A DNA stretch of 49,548 nucleotides, taken from the NCBI RefSeq assembly GCF_015708085.1, contig NZ_JADNYM010000032.1, positions 1 through 49,548 of the forward strand, written 5' to 3'. This document shows, one piece after another, positions 31,917 through 40,512 of the stretch. Made by a program: the position numbers and the translations under genes. The notes under the pieces were generated by a model that worked only from the letters and a program-made list of their open reading frames with translations, ran no database searches and was not told the DNA's origin. Source of the stretch: Arthrobacter terrae (lineage in GTDB: Bacteria; Actinomycetota; Actinomycetes; Actinomycetales; Micrococcaceae). The first letter of the stretch is position 1. The number at the start of each line of letters is the position of its first letter.

Positions 31917-33637
31917 TATTTCTCTCCTTCAGGTGCCAGCGGAAACAGCCAGTCGTCGTCGTCGGTTCCACTCATGACCTCCGCCACGCGCGGGGCGCCG
32001 CTGAACAAGGTGACGCGAACCCAGTCGGTGGACTGCGGGCTGAAGTTGTTCATTCCGTACGTCGCCAACTGGAAGCGTTGGGTGCTCAGCGGCAGGAATT
32101 GTGCATCCACGAGGTTGTCCTGCACATCGCCGTAGCGGTAATCCTTGGTCTGCTGGATCCGTTCGGCAGCGAATCGGTCGTCCGGATGGGCCAGCAGGAA
32201 TTCGGCCACGCTGGCCCCGTCGGGGAAGGCCGCCAGGTCGGCCGTCAGCGTGTTGATGCGGCGTGCAACGTCCGTGCAGTGCTCCACCGTGCCCGCCGCC
32301 TTCTGCGTCCGTTGCGCCCGCCGCGGTTCTTCGCTGTCCGCGGAGGTGTACCAGTAGTAGAGGGAGTGCTCCGGGGCGGCAAAGTCGTAGCTGCGGGTCC
32401 AGCCGTAGTTCTGCTCCAGCAGTGCCCGCAATTCGCCGCAGCGCATGGCTGGGTCGAAGGCCGGCGGAGCGGCCACAGTGAGAAGTGCGTCGGCTTCCTG
32501 GTCAAAATCGTTCCGGAGTTCAATGACGATGGAGGCAAAGAGACCGCGGGCTTCCGGGCTGAGGTCGGCCGCCAGTTCGTGCAGGCGCGCCAGCACGGGA
32601 GCGGCCTTCCCTCCGGAGGCCATGAAGGTCTGGAGTTCGCGGAGCAGCTGGCGAAGTTGCGGTCTGATCGAATCGGTCGACAGGAACGGCACGGTCTTCA
32701 GTTCGGACTTTTCCGCCAGGTGCCGGTCCGCCCTGTCAAGAAGTTCGACAACCCGGCCCAGATCAGGATTTTCCGGTGCGTAACTGGCGGCGAGTCCCAC
32801 CGCGAGGGGAAGCTCGCGGAGCTTGCACCAGGCGTCGAGGTAGCCGGGGTGGTTGACCAGGAACGGCACCATGCCCAAGCCGGTGGCGTTGCCCAACCCA
32901 AAGTACTTGCCCCACTGCGCATTCAGGGGAACAGCATCGGTTCCCGCGGCCCGCGCCTTAGCCTTGGCAACATGCTCCACCAGGTCCATGCTGAGCTCGC
33001 GCAACAGCCACGCGGCGAGCATTTGAGAACGGTAAGGGACAGACAAGGGGTGGCCGGCCGGCAGGGTGGCCAGCTCCTTGAGACCGAACTTGCCGTTGCC
33101 GTAGAACGCGGTGCTGCGGATCAGATAGGGGCTGGGGCCAATCTTCGCAACGTCGGGCTGGATCCCCGCGGCAAGGCAGTCGCTGACATAGTCGAAGAAA
33201 CGGGCGCTGCGGTTGGCCCTGGTCATGATGATTGTTTCCGGGTCGGTGCGACCTTGTTCCTGGACCGTGACATTGCGGCGCAGCTCCGCCTCACGCTCCG
33301 GGCTCAGAACACCTTCGATGAGTGCCGCCGTGACGTCCCAAGCATTCGCGATGACCCTGTCGGTGCGTTCGCTTTCTTCCAGTGCCTGGCAAAAAGCGAT
33401 GAACTTCAAGCTGTAGCCCTCGGCGTCGATGGTGTAGACCGCGGTACCCCGGCCCAGCTCGTCCAGCTCCAGCCGGGACTTGGTCACGCGCCATTGATGG
33501 GAGGCCGCGCGGCGGAGCATAGTGCGGGCAAAACTGTGGCGTGTGCCCCAGGCGCCGTTCATGTCGGAGCCGCAGAGCACAGCCTCCGGGGCGCGCAGCT
33601 CACACCTGGTTTCTTCGTCGATGAGGTTCATGGTCAT
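31916..33637 (-). CDS. unknown 573-aa protein of the catabolic operon
   Basis: This large soluble protein has no family I can name. It is largely helical with conserved-looking blocks: AVLCGSDMNGAWGTRHSFARTMLRRA, GEGYSLKFIAF-type AEGYSLKFIAFCQALEESERTDRVIANAWDV, DPETIIMTRANRSARFFDYVSDCLA, STAFYGNGKFGL and QWGKYFGLGNATGLGM. There are no P-loop, Rossmann or metal motifs that I recognise. ATG 33637 overlaps the ALDH stop (ATGA) with AAGAAGG upstream. Its place as the second gene of the operon, between ALDH and the hydrolase, suggests a main enzyme or subunit of the pathway. Base use looks like its neighbours, so it is not a foreign insert. Confidence 0.8.
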   Translation of the reverse strand: MTMNLIDEETRCELRAPEAVLCGSDMNGAWGTRHSFARTMLRRAASHQWRVTKSRLELDELGRGTAVYTIDAEGYSLKFIAFCQALEESERTDRVIANAWDVTAALIEGVLSPEREAELRRNVTVQEQGRTDPETIIMTRANRSARFFDYVSDCLAAGIQPDVAKIGPSPYLIRSTAFYGNGKFGLKELATLPAGHPLSVPYRSQMLAAWLLRELSMDLVEHVAKAKARAAGTDAVPLNAQWGKYFGLGNATGLGMVPFLVNHPGYLDAWCKLRELPLAVGLAASYAPENPDLGRVVELLDRADRHLAEKSELKTVPFLSTDSIRPQLRQLLRELQTFMASGGKAAPVLARLHELAADLSPEARGLFASIVIELRNDFDQEADALLTVAAPPAFDPAMRCGELRALLEQNYGWTRSYDFAAPEHSLYYWYTSADSEEPRRAQRTQKAAGTVEHCTDVARRINTLTADLAAFPDGASVAEFLLAHPDDRFAAERIQQTKDYRYGDVQDNLVDAQFLPLSTQRFQLATYGMNNFSPQSTDWVRVTLFSGAPRVAEVMSGTDDDDWLFPLAPEGEK

Positions 33638-35094
33638 GCCTTCTTGGGGGCCAGGCGCAGATAGGCGGTCTTTTCGTGGGTGAAGAAAGTGGCGGCGGCG
33701 GCGCTGTTCTGCTCCCGGGGTCCGGCGAAGGTGGAATCCTTCATACCCCCGAACGGTGCATGGAGCTCGGACCCTGTGGTCGGGGCGTTGACCTTGACCA
33801 AGCCTGCCTGCAGCGCGGAAACGCAGCGGCGAATGGCACGCTCATCACTGCTGAAGACAGCGGCGGTGAGGCCAAAGACGGTGTTGTTGGCCAGTTCAAT
33901 GGCCTCCTCCAGGGTCTCTGCGTGCAGCACTGTGGTGACGGGGCCAAATACTTCCTCCTGGCAGATGGTCATGGAGCGCGGTCCGGTCAGCACCGTGGGG
34001 GCGACGTAGCTGCCTTCCCCCTTCGGCAGGACCGCCTGGGCCAGGATTTCCCCACCTTCCGAAAGCGCTTGTTCGACGGCGGCGTTGATTTCTTCACGGG
34101 CCGACGGCGAAACGACGGGGCCGATCTGGACCGAGGCATCCGTGCCCGGTCCCAGGACCAGCTTCGAGACTTTGTCCTTGACTCGTGCCAGGAAGTCCTC
34201 GTGCCCGCCGCCGACCAGGATCACGCGCCGCGTGGCGGTGCACTTCTGGCCGGTGGAACCCATGGCGGCGGCGACAACACTGGTGGCAGCCAGTTCAGCA
34301 TCCGCGTCCGGAAGGACGAGTGTGGCGTTGTGCCCGCCGAGTTCAAGCTGCAGTTTCGCTCCCCGTCCGCAGACAATCCCACGGATGTGGTGGCCGACCG
34401 GCACGGAGCCGGTAAACGTCACACCACCTACCAAGGGATCGGACACCAGTTCCGAGCCCAGCTGACCTGGGCCCAGAATCAGGTTGACGACACCGGCGGG
34501 GATGCCGGAGGCGGCCAGCGCCTCCATCAGCAGAACAGATACACCAGGCGTATTACTAGCCGACTTCCACACCACCGTGTTCCCGTGCAGGAGCGCCGGA
34601 GCGATCTTCCAAGCCGGAATCTGCAGGGGGAAGTTCCACGGGGTGATCACCCCGACCACGCCCAGCGGCCGCCGCACGGTCAGGATCCGCTCCTCCGGGT
34701 GGCTGGAGGGGAATTCGGTGCCGACGGGATTGCGGGCGGAGGCGGCATGGTAGTCAAAGGTGTCCGCCGATGCGTCGACCTCCATCCGGGACTCCGCGAT
34801 CGTCTTGCCGTGTTCGGCCGTCATGACGGCGGCGATTTCCTCGGCCCGTTCCCGGATGGCTGCTGCGGCGGCGGCCAGGACCCGGCCGCGTGCCAATATG
34901 CCCAGCCCGTCCCAGGACGTGCCTGCAGAAGCGGCGGCCTGGATCGCCTGCGCCAGGTCCGCGGAGCCGGCCTGGTGGTAGCTGGTCACTGCCTCCTCCG
35001 GCACTGCCGGGTTGTGCCGGGACACGAATGCACCGGATCCGTCCACCCAGGTACCGTTGATGAAGCTGCTGGCTGGCTTGGTCATTACAGGCAT
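33634..35094 (-). CDS. NAD(P)-dependent aldehyde dehydrogenase
   Basis: This 486-residue ALDH has all catalytic features: the N-terminal FINGTWVDGSG, GVITPWNFPLQIPAWKIAPALLHGNTVVWK (cofactor/oxyanion Asn), TFTGSVPVGHHI, LELGGHNA with the general-base Glu, STGQKCTATRR with the nucleophilic Cys, and EEVFGPVTTV. ATG 35094 is preceded by AAAGGA and gives the normal N-terminus; the 23 codons upstream read into the divergent promoter. It is the first gene of the minus-strand operon and is divergent from the LysR gene at 35213. It oxidises an unidentified aldehyde intermediate to the acid. Confidence 0.9.
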   Translation of the reverse strand: MPVMTKPASSFINGTWVDGSGAFVSRHNPAVPEEAVTSYHQAGSADLAQAIQAAASAGTSWDGLGILARGRVLAAAAAAIRERAEEIAAVMTAEHGKTIAESRMEVDASADTFDYHAASARNPVGTEFPSSHPEERILTVRRPLGVVGVITPWNFPLQIPAWKIAPALLHGNTVVWKSASNTPGVSVLLMEALAASGIPAGVVNLILGPGQLGSELVSDPLVGGVTFTGSVPVGHHIRGIVCGRGAKLQLELGGHNATLVLPDADAELAATSVVAAAMGSTGQKCTATRRVILVGGGHEDFLARVKDKVSKLVLGPGTDASVQIGPVVSPSAREEINAAVEQALSEGGEILAQAVLPKGEGSYVAPTVLTGPRSMTICQEEVFGPVTTVLHAETLEEAIELANNTVFGLTAAVFSSDERAIRRCVSALQAGLVKVNAPTTGSELHAPFGGMKDSTFAGPREQNSAAAATFFTHEKTAYLRLAPKKA

Positions 35095-35212
35095 TGTCAA
35101 TCCTTTGTTCCGTTCCAATCTGTGACTTCTCTCACGGACAACGCTAGACGCATCGCGTTGCAAAATAAAATATCTATTTGACGCCCATCAATACCTGTCT
35201 AATCTTGATTAC
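35095..35212. promoter_or_regulatory. divergent promoter region between ALDH operon and its LysR gene
   Basis: This 118-base AT-rich gap holds both promoters. An ATCAA-N13-TTGAT inverted repeat (about 35186-35208) sits next to the LysR start, of the T-rich type LysR proteins bind. Control of the operon by the divergent regulator is the usual arrangement and is inferred. Confidence 0.5.
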
Positions 35213-36184
35213 ATGAACCTCAGACGTCTTGAACTCTTTGTCGCAGTCGCCGAAGAGCTCCACTTCAACCGGGCAGCCCAGCGCCTCCACATGGCACAGC
35301 CGCCGTTAAGCCAGCAGATCCGCAAGCTGGAGGAAGAGTGCAAGGTGGCCCTGTTCGTGCGTAATTCCCGCAATGTGGAACTGACAGCGGAGGGTGAGGT
35401 GCTCTTGGAGCACGCGCGCAAAGTCCTGGCTCAATACGCCATCATGACGGCGGCCCTGGCGCACGCCAGGGACGGCGAACTTGGCCGGCTGAGACTTGGC
35501 TTTGTTTCTTCGGCAGCTATCTACATGGTGCCCGGGCTGGTCCGGGACATGCGCTCTTGGTGGCCGGGAATCGATCTGCAGTTGCGCGAGGAGACCACGG
35601 ATATGCAATTGGAGCTCATTGCCGCCGGCAGCCTTGACGCGGGCATTGCGCGGGAGGTGCGGACAGTGGCGGGCATCAGTGCCACCGTGCTCATGCACGA
35701 ACCCCTGGTGGTCGCCGTGGCCGCCGACCATCACTTGGCCACCCGGTCATCTGTGGCCCTAAAGGAGCTGAAAGGTGAGGCCTTCATCGCTTTCCCGCGA
35801 AGCCGCATCTCCTCGCTCTTTGACCACATTTCGGCACTGCTCCATGCCGTGGGTGTGGATTTCGACATTGCCCAGGAAGCCGTCCAGTTTCCCACCATTC
35901 TCGGTTTGGTCTCCGCCCACCTGGGCATCGCGGTGGTGCCGGAGTCGATGCGTGCGTTTGCCATCCCGGGCCTGGTCTATCTGGACATTGAGGACGCCAA
36001 CGCCACCTCGACCGTCAGCCTGATCTACTCCACGGAAGCCTCCAACCCCCTGCTCGTGTCAAAAATCAGGGCAGCGTTCGGGAAATCCTCGCCGACTGAG
36101 CCGGCGCGACCTCACGGGACGAATGAGCCGACGGAGCCAGCCGCCGTGCCAGATCCCGGCGTGTCACCTGGTGCGCCGTCATGA
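35213..36184 (+). CDS. LysR-family regulator of the catabolic operon
   Basis: This 323-residue regulator has the N-terminal helix-turn-helix MNLRRLELFVAVAEELHFNRAAQRLHMAQPPLSQQIRKLEEE, and a periplasmic-binding-protein-like effector domain from about residue 90 (GRLRLGFVSSAAIYMVPGL, DAGIAREV, AFPRSRISSLFDHI, GIAVVPESM). The C-terminus is extended with a Pro/Glu-rich tail (PTEPARPHGTNEPTEPAAVPDPGVSPGAPS) that is not part of the fold. Divergent from the ALDH operon, it is likely its activator and responds to a substrate or intermediate of the pathway. The following 156 bases to the next LysR gene (convergent) carry no gene. Confidence 0.9.
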   Translation: MNLRRLELFVAVAEELHFNRAAQRLHMAQPPLSQQIRKLEEECKVALFVRNSRNVELTAEGEVLLEHARKVLAQYAIMTAALAHARDGELGRLRLGFVSSAAIYMVPGLVRDMRSWWPGIDLQLREETTDMQLELIAAGSLDAGIAREVRTVAGISATVLMHEPLVVAVAADHHLATRSSVALKELKGEAFIAFPRSRISSLFDHISALLHAVGVDFDIAQEAVQFPTILGLVSAHLGIAVVPESMRAFAIPGLVYLDIEDANATSTVSLIYSTEASNPLLVSKIRAAFGKSSPTEPARPHGTNEPTEPAAVPDPGVSPGAPS

Positions 36185-36340
36185 ACTGCGGGTCAGGGCT
36201 GTCTTGAATTTTTTTGAGGGCGTTTCCCAGCATGTGTTGTCGATGTAGCTGCAGATTGGCGGCCGATGGCGGAGCGGGCCTGGCGTAGTTGCGCTGAGTC
36301 AGGACGAGCGTGGGGGTCGGGGCGGGCGTCGGGCAGAGAT

Positions 36341-37225
36341 TTAGCCTGTGAGGACGCGGCTTGCGATGTCCAGGAATTGCTGCGTCAACTCATCAGCGCC
36401 ACCGTCCGGGAGGACTGCTGAAAGTTGTGAGGTTGCGTTGTCCTCAGCCAGTTCGCGGTAGACGAGTCCCGGAAGTACGGTGGCCCGGACCGAGGCTGGA
36501 ACGATGGCCACTCCCATGCCGCTGGCGACCAGGCCCAGTGTCGTGGGGAAAGCGAGGACCTCCATAGCATCGCTGAGATCAATGCCTGCATGCTGGCAGA
36601 GCGCGGAAATTGTCCGCGACATGGCGGGCGCAACATGCTTGGGCAGGACGATGAACCGCTCCCCCTGCAGGGTACTGAGTTTGACGTGATCGGTCGCGGC
36701 CGTTGGGTGGCGGTCCGGGCATGCAAGAACCAATTTTTCCCGCGCGAGCGGGATAATCGAGGTTCCGCGCGCGTGGACAACATCGCGGACTAACCCCAGA
36801 TCCATTTGACCGCTAAGAACCAGTTCGATCTGCTGCTGCGAAGGCATTTCCTGCAGGCTGAGCCTGACGTCCGGATGTTCGTGACTGAAGGGGGCAACGA
36901 TCCGCGGCAACAGGTCGTATGCTGCCGACGGAACAAAGCCGACGCGTAAGTACCCCTGCCGTCCGGAAACCAAATCGGCAATCCGCTCTTTCACATGCGT
37001 TTCGGACGCGGCGAAAACCTTTGCCTGCTGCGCCACGGCCACACCCAACCTCGTGAGAGCGACCTCCCGGGTTGTGCGATGCAGCAGGCGTGCGCCCACC
37101 TCCCGTTCCAAAAGATTGATCTGCTGGCTCAGCGCGGGTTGTGAGAGGTGCAGGCGCACCGCTGCGCGCCCGAAGTGGAGTTCTTCTGCCACCGCAAGGA
37201 AATACTGCAGACGTCTGGTTTCCAT
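36341..37225 (-). CDS. LysR-family regulator of the VOC/MHS/ADH cassette
   Basis: This 294-residue LysR protein has the DNA-binding start METRRLQYFLAVAEELHFGRAAVRLHLSQPALSQQINLLEREVGARLLHRTTREV, and an effector domain (GYLRVGFVPSAAYDLLPRIVAPF, DLGLVRDVV, VLPKHVAPAMSRTI, GVAIVPASV). It is only moderately like the LysR protein 350 bases away, so this is not a recent duplication. It is divergent from the VOC gene, and a typical LysR site lies just upstream of its own ATG. It probably activates the three-gene cassette and represses itself. Confidence 0.88.
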   Translation of the reverse strand: METRRLQYFLAVAEELHFGRAAVRLHLSQPALSQQINLLEREVGARLLHRTTREVALTRLGVAVAQQAKVFAASETHVKERIADLVSGRQGYLRVGFVPSAAYDLLPRIVAPFSHEHPDVRLSLQEMPSQQQIELVLSGQMDLGLVRDVVHARGTSIIPLAREKLVLACPDRHPTAATDHVKLSTLQGERFIVLPKHVAPAMSRTISALCQHAGIDLSDAMEVLAFPTTLGLVASGMGVAIVPASVRATVLPGLVYRELAEDNATSQLSAVLPDGGADELTQQFLDIASRVLTG

Positions 37226-37234
37226 GCCTCTATT

Positions 37235-37255
37235 TATATAAGGAAATCTTATATA
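37235..37255. promoter_or_regulatory. LysR-type operator TATATAAG-N5-CTTATATA
   Basis: A perfect inverted repeat of 8-bp arms with a 5-base centre contains the classic LysR core ATAAG-N5-CTTAT (T-N11-A). It lies 10 bases before the LysR ATG and about 110 bases before the VOC gene, as expected for an autorepressed divergent activator. Confidence 0.75.
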
Positions 37256-37362
37256 TGCGCAAGTATTTCCGCCTTCTGTTTCTTAGTGTCGAGGGTCACT
37301 ATTAAGAGCGATCCCGGTGGTCAACGAAACCCCCGGACCCTTCGACAAACGAGGAACCTAAG

Positions 37363-37815
37363 ATGAACATCGCCCACATTGGCTTCACGGTCTCAGATCT
37401 TGATGCGGCCATCGACTTCTTCGTGAACCACTTCGGATTTCATCTGCGACACCGGCAGATCCAAGACAACCCGTACACGAGGGCCACCGTGGGGGTGCCC
37501 GATGCCGTCATCGACAACGCAATACTTTCGACCGCCGAACACCTTGGCGCGGAACTGCAGTTGCTTCAGTACATTCAGCCTGAATGCGACGGCTCGTTTC
37601 TGCCCGCTCACCACCCGGGTGCAACCCATCTCGCCCTGGTTGTCGACGACATCCGAGAAATCTACGGTACTTGCATCAATTCGGGCGTCGAGTTCGTGTC
37701 ACCGCCAAATGAGATAGACACCGGGCGAAACACTGGCGGAATTATCGCCTACGCCATTGGGCCCGATGGTCTTCGCGTGGAACTGTTTCAGCCAGCTACC
37801 GTGTTCAGCTTCTAG
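37363..37815 (+). CDS. VOC-superfamily protein (glyoxalase/dioxygenase fold)
   Basis: This 150-residue protein holds two beta-alpha-beta-beta-beta modules of the vicinal oxygen chelate fold. The first begins MNIAHIGFTVSDLDAAIDFFVNHFGF, with His5 as a candidate metal ligand. The second has PGATHLALVVDDIREIYGTCINSGVEF with another His, and the closing GPDGLRVELFQP with the final Glu ligand. The three usual ligands (His, His, Glu) are present, so metal-dependent catalysis (lyase, isomerase, epimerase or dioxygenase) is possible. It is the first gene of the cassette with an MHS transporter and a zinc dehydrogenase. No substrate can be named. Confidence 0.83.
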   Translation: MNIAHIGFTVSDLDAAIDFFVNHFGFHLRHRQIQDNPYTRATVGVPDAVIDNAILSTAEHLGAELQLLQYIQPECDGSFLPAHHPGATHLALVVDDIREIYGTCINSGVEFVSPPNEIDTGRNTGGIIAYAIGPDGLRVELFQPATVFSF

Positions 37816-37841
37816 TAATGCATACCCACAAGGAGTCACCG

Positions 37842-39194
37842 ATGACTAGTACCACCTCGAACACGGTTTTGTCCCCACGCGAACGCAGAAAAGCAATCGT
37901 CGCCGCGGCCGCTGGCAACTTTAGCGAGTGGTACGACTTCAGCGTATATGGCGTCGTCGCAGCCGTCATTGCAGTGAACTTCTTTCCCGCCAAAGACCAG
38001 TTCGTTGCGCTTCTCAGCACTTATATCATTTTTGCTCTTACGTACATCACACGCCCGCTGGGCGGCCTTCTGACCGGATGGATTGCCGACACATACGGTC
38101 GGCGACCCGCGCTTGCTCTGACCATTGCCGTGATGACAGTGGCTACGGCAGCCGTGGGAGTGCTCCCGTCTTACGCCGCGATCGGAGTGGCGGCACCGAT
38201 CCTGCTGCTCTCATGCCGCTTGCTGCAGGGGCTCGGAGCGGGCGGCGAGTACGGCTCGGCCATAAGTTTTCTCTATGAGCACAGCGCCCCAGAGCGGCGA
38301 GCCCGTACCATCAGCTACTTGGTCTCGAGCACATTCCTCGGAGTGCTCGCTGGCGTAGGATTCGCCAGCCTCCTCAGCGCAATCATAGGCAATACGGCAT
38401 TCGCGGAATGGGGATGGCGAGTGCTGTTCATTATCGCGCTCCCCATCGGATTGATCGGGATGTACATCCGGAAACATGTTCAAGAGACGCCAGAGTTCAT
38501 CGCGCTTCGCAAGGCCGACGAACTTGCCAAGGTCAAGCCCAGCCCCGTACGGGACTCGTTCAGATCGCACAAGGCAACGATGGTCGTCTTCATTCTGGCG
38601 ATCGGAATCTATCCGTTGATCACCACGACCATCACGTCATACTTCACTACCTTCCTAGTCCGTACTGTGAAGATTGCGCCGAGCGAGGCCTACACCATCA
38701 CCCTGATCACAGACGTCGCCCTCATTCTCGCGGCGCTAGGCACCGGGATGATCGTCGACAAGATCGGTATGTATCGCACACTTCTTAGCGGCGCCCTTCT
38801 AGTCGCGGTCCTTGGTGTACCAATTTTCTTGATCGCCTCTGGTGGCCACTCCGCATCGATACTCGCGGGTGTCATTCTCGGAGTTTGCGGAGGCATACTC
38901 GCTGTACCGGCTGCCCTGGCCGTTTCGCAGATGTTTCCACCCACCGTTCGTGTCACAGCCGGATCGTTCTCTTACAACATCACAGTGATCCTGTTTGGCG
39001 CGACCGGCCCTCTGCTCGGCGTCGCGCTAACGGGACAGAGCGGAAACGTATACGCGTACGGGATCTATCTCTCCACGATTGCGCTTGTCTCCGCGGGGGC
39101 AATTTTCCTGGGGCGCAGCCGGATCCGTCGAGTCGACGGCATCGACGCCCATTCTTCGATTCCCCCAGAATCACTCGTTAACGTCAAGCGCTGA
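37842..39194 (+). CDS. MHS-family (metabolite:H+ symporter) MFS transporter
   Basis: This 450-residue 12-helix carrier has the MHS hallmarks NFSEWYDFSVYGVVAAVIA in helix 1, GWIADTYGRRPALALTI after helix 2, and LLQGLGAGGEYGSAISFLYEHSAPERRA, ending the first half with WGWRVLFIIALPIGLIGMYIRKHVQETPEF. These carriers take up shikimate, proline/betaine, dicarboxylates or aromatic acids with protons. ATG 37842 is preferred over 37818 because AAGGAG lies eight bases before it. It follows the VOC gene by 26 bases and is the import step of the cassette. Base composition is lower in GC than the flanks. Confidence 0.87.
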   Translation: MTSTTSNTVLSPRERRKAIVAAAAGNFSEWYDFSVYGVVAAVIAVNFFPAKDQFVALLSTYIIFALTYITRPLGGLLTGWIADTYGRRPALALTIAVMTVATAAVGVLPSYAAIGVAAPILLLSCRLLQGLGAGGEYGSAISFLYEHSAPERRARTISYLVSSTFLGVLAGVGFASLLSAIIGNTAFAEWGWRVLFIIALPIGLIGMYIRKHVQETPEFIALRKADELAKVKPSPVRDSFRSHKATMVVFILAIGIYPLITTTITSYFTTFLVRTVKIAPSEAYTITLITDVALILAALGTGMIVDKIGMYRTLLSGALLVAVLGVPIFLIASGGHSASILAGVILGVCGGILAVPAALAVSQMFPPTVRVTAGSFSYNITVILFGATGPLLGVALTGQSGNVYAYGIYLSTIALVSAGAIFLGRSRIRRVDGIDAHSSIPPESLVNVKR

Positions 39195-39238
39195 CGAAGA
39201 CTTACTAATCCAAATTTTCTATCGAAAGGCCAGCAGAG

Positions 39239-40321
39239 ATGCGAGCTGCAGTTCTTCGCGAAGTTCCAGGAAAATTCTCCATCGAGAACGTTGATCTAGA
39301 CAAGCCACGCGGGGAGGAGGTTCGCATCCGCACCATGGCGGCTGGAGTCTGCCAAACCGAGCTCCACATCATGGAGGGCCGTAACCCGGCCCTTCTACCA
39401 ACGGTTCTAGGCCATGAATCGGCTGGCGTCGTGACCGCGATCGGCGAAGACGTCACCCACGTTAAGCTTGGTGACCATATCGTCACATGTGTCTCGAGAT
39501 TCTGTGGAGAATGCAGGCAGTGCCTGACGGGACACCCGTCTCTCTGCCACGCCGTGTCAACGGGCAGGGCCGCCGGTGCGCCCCCTGCGCTCTCACAGAA
39601 CGGTAATTCGATCAATCAGTTCGTCGGCCTGGCATCGTTCGCAGAGGAGATGCTCGTTCATGAAAGAAATACGGTCAAAATTGACCGCGACATCCCATTT
39701 GACCGTGCAGCGTTGGTCGGCTGTGCCGTCTTGACCGGCTGCGGAGCCGTGTTCAACTCGGCTCAGGTCCGCGCAGGAACAACCGTTGCGGTCATCGGTT
39801 GTGGTGGTGTTGGGCTCAACTGCATTCAGGGGGCACGGATCGCCGGGGCGCTGAGAGTGATCGCGATCGACAAATCCGCCGCGAAATTGGCCCTCGCGAA
39901 ACAGTTCGGCGCTACGGACGTTATCGACGCCAGTTCCTGCGATCCGGTCGCGGCCGTAAGAGACCTCACACTTGGCGGCGTCGAGTATAGCTTTGAAGCG
40001 ATCGGACTTCCCTCGACGATCGAGCAGGCAATCGCGATGCTCAGCCGAGGCGGGGTGACGACCGCAATCGGAATGATCCCAGACGGAGCGACGGTTAGGG
40101 TGAGCGGCGCCGACATGATGGCAGAACGCCGACTGCAGGGTTGTCGTATGGGTTCGAACCGGTTCCGGTTAGACGTCCCGAGACTGCTCGAACTGTACAA
40201 ACAGGGACGGCTTATGCTCGACGAGCTTATTTCGGACCGAGTAGACCTCGACTCAGTAAACCAAGCTTGCGCGAAGCTAAAGTCAGGTGCGGCCGCACGT
40301 AGCGTCATCATGTTCGAATAA
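39239..40321 (+). CDS. zinc-dependent alcohol dehydrogenase (MDR, class III-like)
   Basis: This 360-residue zinc alcohol dehydrogenase has the catalytic zinc Cys in GVCQTELH, the zinc/proton-relay GHESAGVVTAIG, four structural-zinc Cys in CGECRQCLTGHPSLC, and the NAD-binding VIGCGGVGLNCIQGARIAGA with Asp at the end of beta-2 (IAIDKS), so NAD is preferred. Residues GCAVLTGCGAVFNSAQV resemble the class III/NDMA-dependent group. It is the last gene of the LysR-controlled cassette, 44 bases after the transporter, and oxidises an alcohol or reduces an aldehyde of the unknown substrate. Confidence 0.88.
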   Translation: MRAAVLREVPGKFSIENVDLDKPRGEEVRIRTMAAGVCQTELHIMEGRNPALLPTVLGHESAGVVTAIGEDVTHVKLGDHIVTCVSRFCGECRQCLTGHPSLCHAVSTGRAAGAPPALSQNGNSINQFVGLASFAEEMLVHERNTVKIDRDIPFDRAALVGCAVLTGCGAVFNSAQVRAGTTVAVIGCGGVGLNCIQGARIAGALRVIAIDKSAAKLALAKQFGATDVIDASSCDPVAAVRDLTLGGVEYSFEAIGLPSTIEQAIAMLSRGGVTTAIGMIPDGATVRVSGADMMAERRLQGCRMGSNRFRLDVPRLLELYKQGRLMLDELISDRVDLDSVNQACAKLKSGAAARSVIMFE

Positions 40322-40346
40322 ACTGCTGACCTCTTCTTCAAATAGC

Positions 40347-40366
40347 GGCGCTTTTGACGCCTTTTT
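40347..40366 (+). terminator. short hairpin with T-tract after the dehydrogenase gene
   Basis: GGCG-CTTTTGA-CGCC followed by TTTTT lies 26 bases after the stop. The stem is only 4 bp, so strength is uncertain. Confidence 0.45.
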
Positions 40367-40385
40367 AAGTTACTCAACCTCTAGT

Positions 40386-40441
40386 GAGGCTTCGCCTCTG
40401 ACCGCGGAGGTGGTTGGTTGGCTAGCGCTGATGACCTCCGC
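40386..40441. repeat. two stacked hairpins at the cassette end
   Basis: GAGGC-TTC-GCCTC (40386-40398) is followed by GCGGAGGT/ACCTCCGC arms (40404-40411 and 40434-40441) that enclose GCTAGCGC, and CTAGCGC occurs again near 40448. The stacked palindromes look like an extragenic palindromic element or the scar of a mobile-element end. Confidence 0.6.
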
Positions 40442-40512
40442 TTCGCTCTAGCGCATTCTGAAGGGATGCGATGGGCGTGTGGCGATGGTGGTGGTTGTGG
40501 TGGGAAATATGT

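Noticed and set aside
31895-33664. 589-codon plus-strand frame opposite the 573-aa gene
   Set aside because: The minus-strand frame is coupled to its neighbours by overlaps and has protein-like composition; the plus frame is Arg/Gly/Val-rich, typical of a GC shadow.
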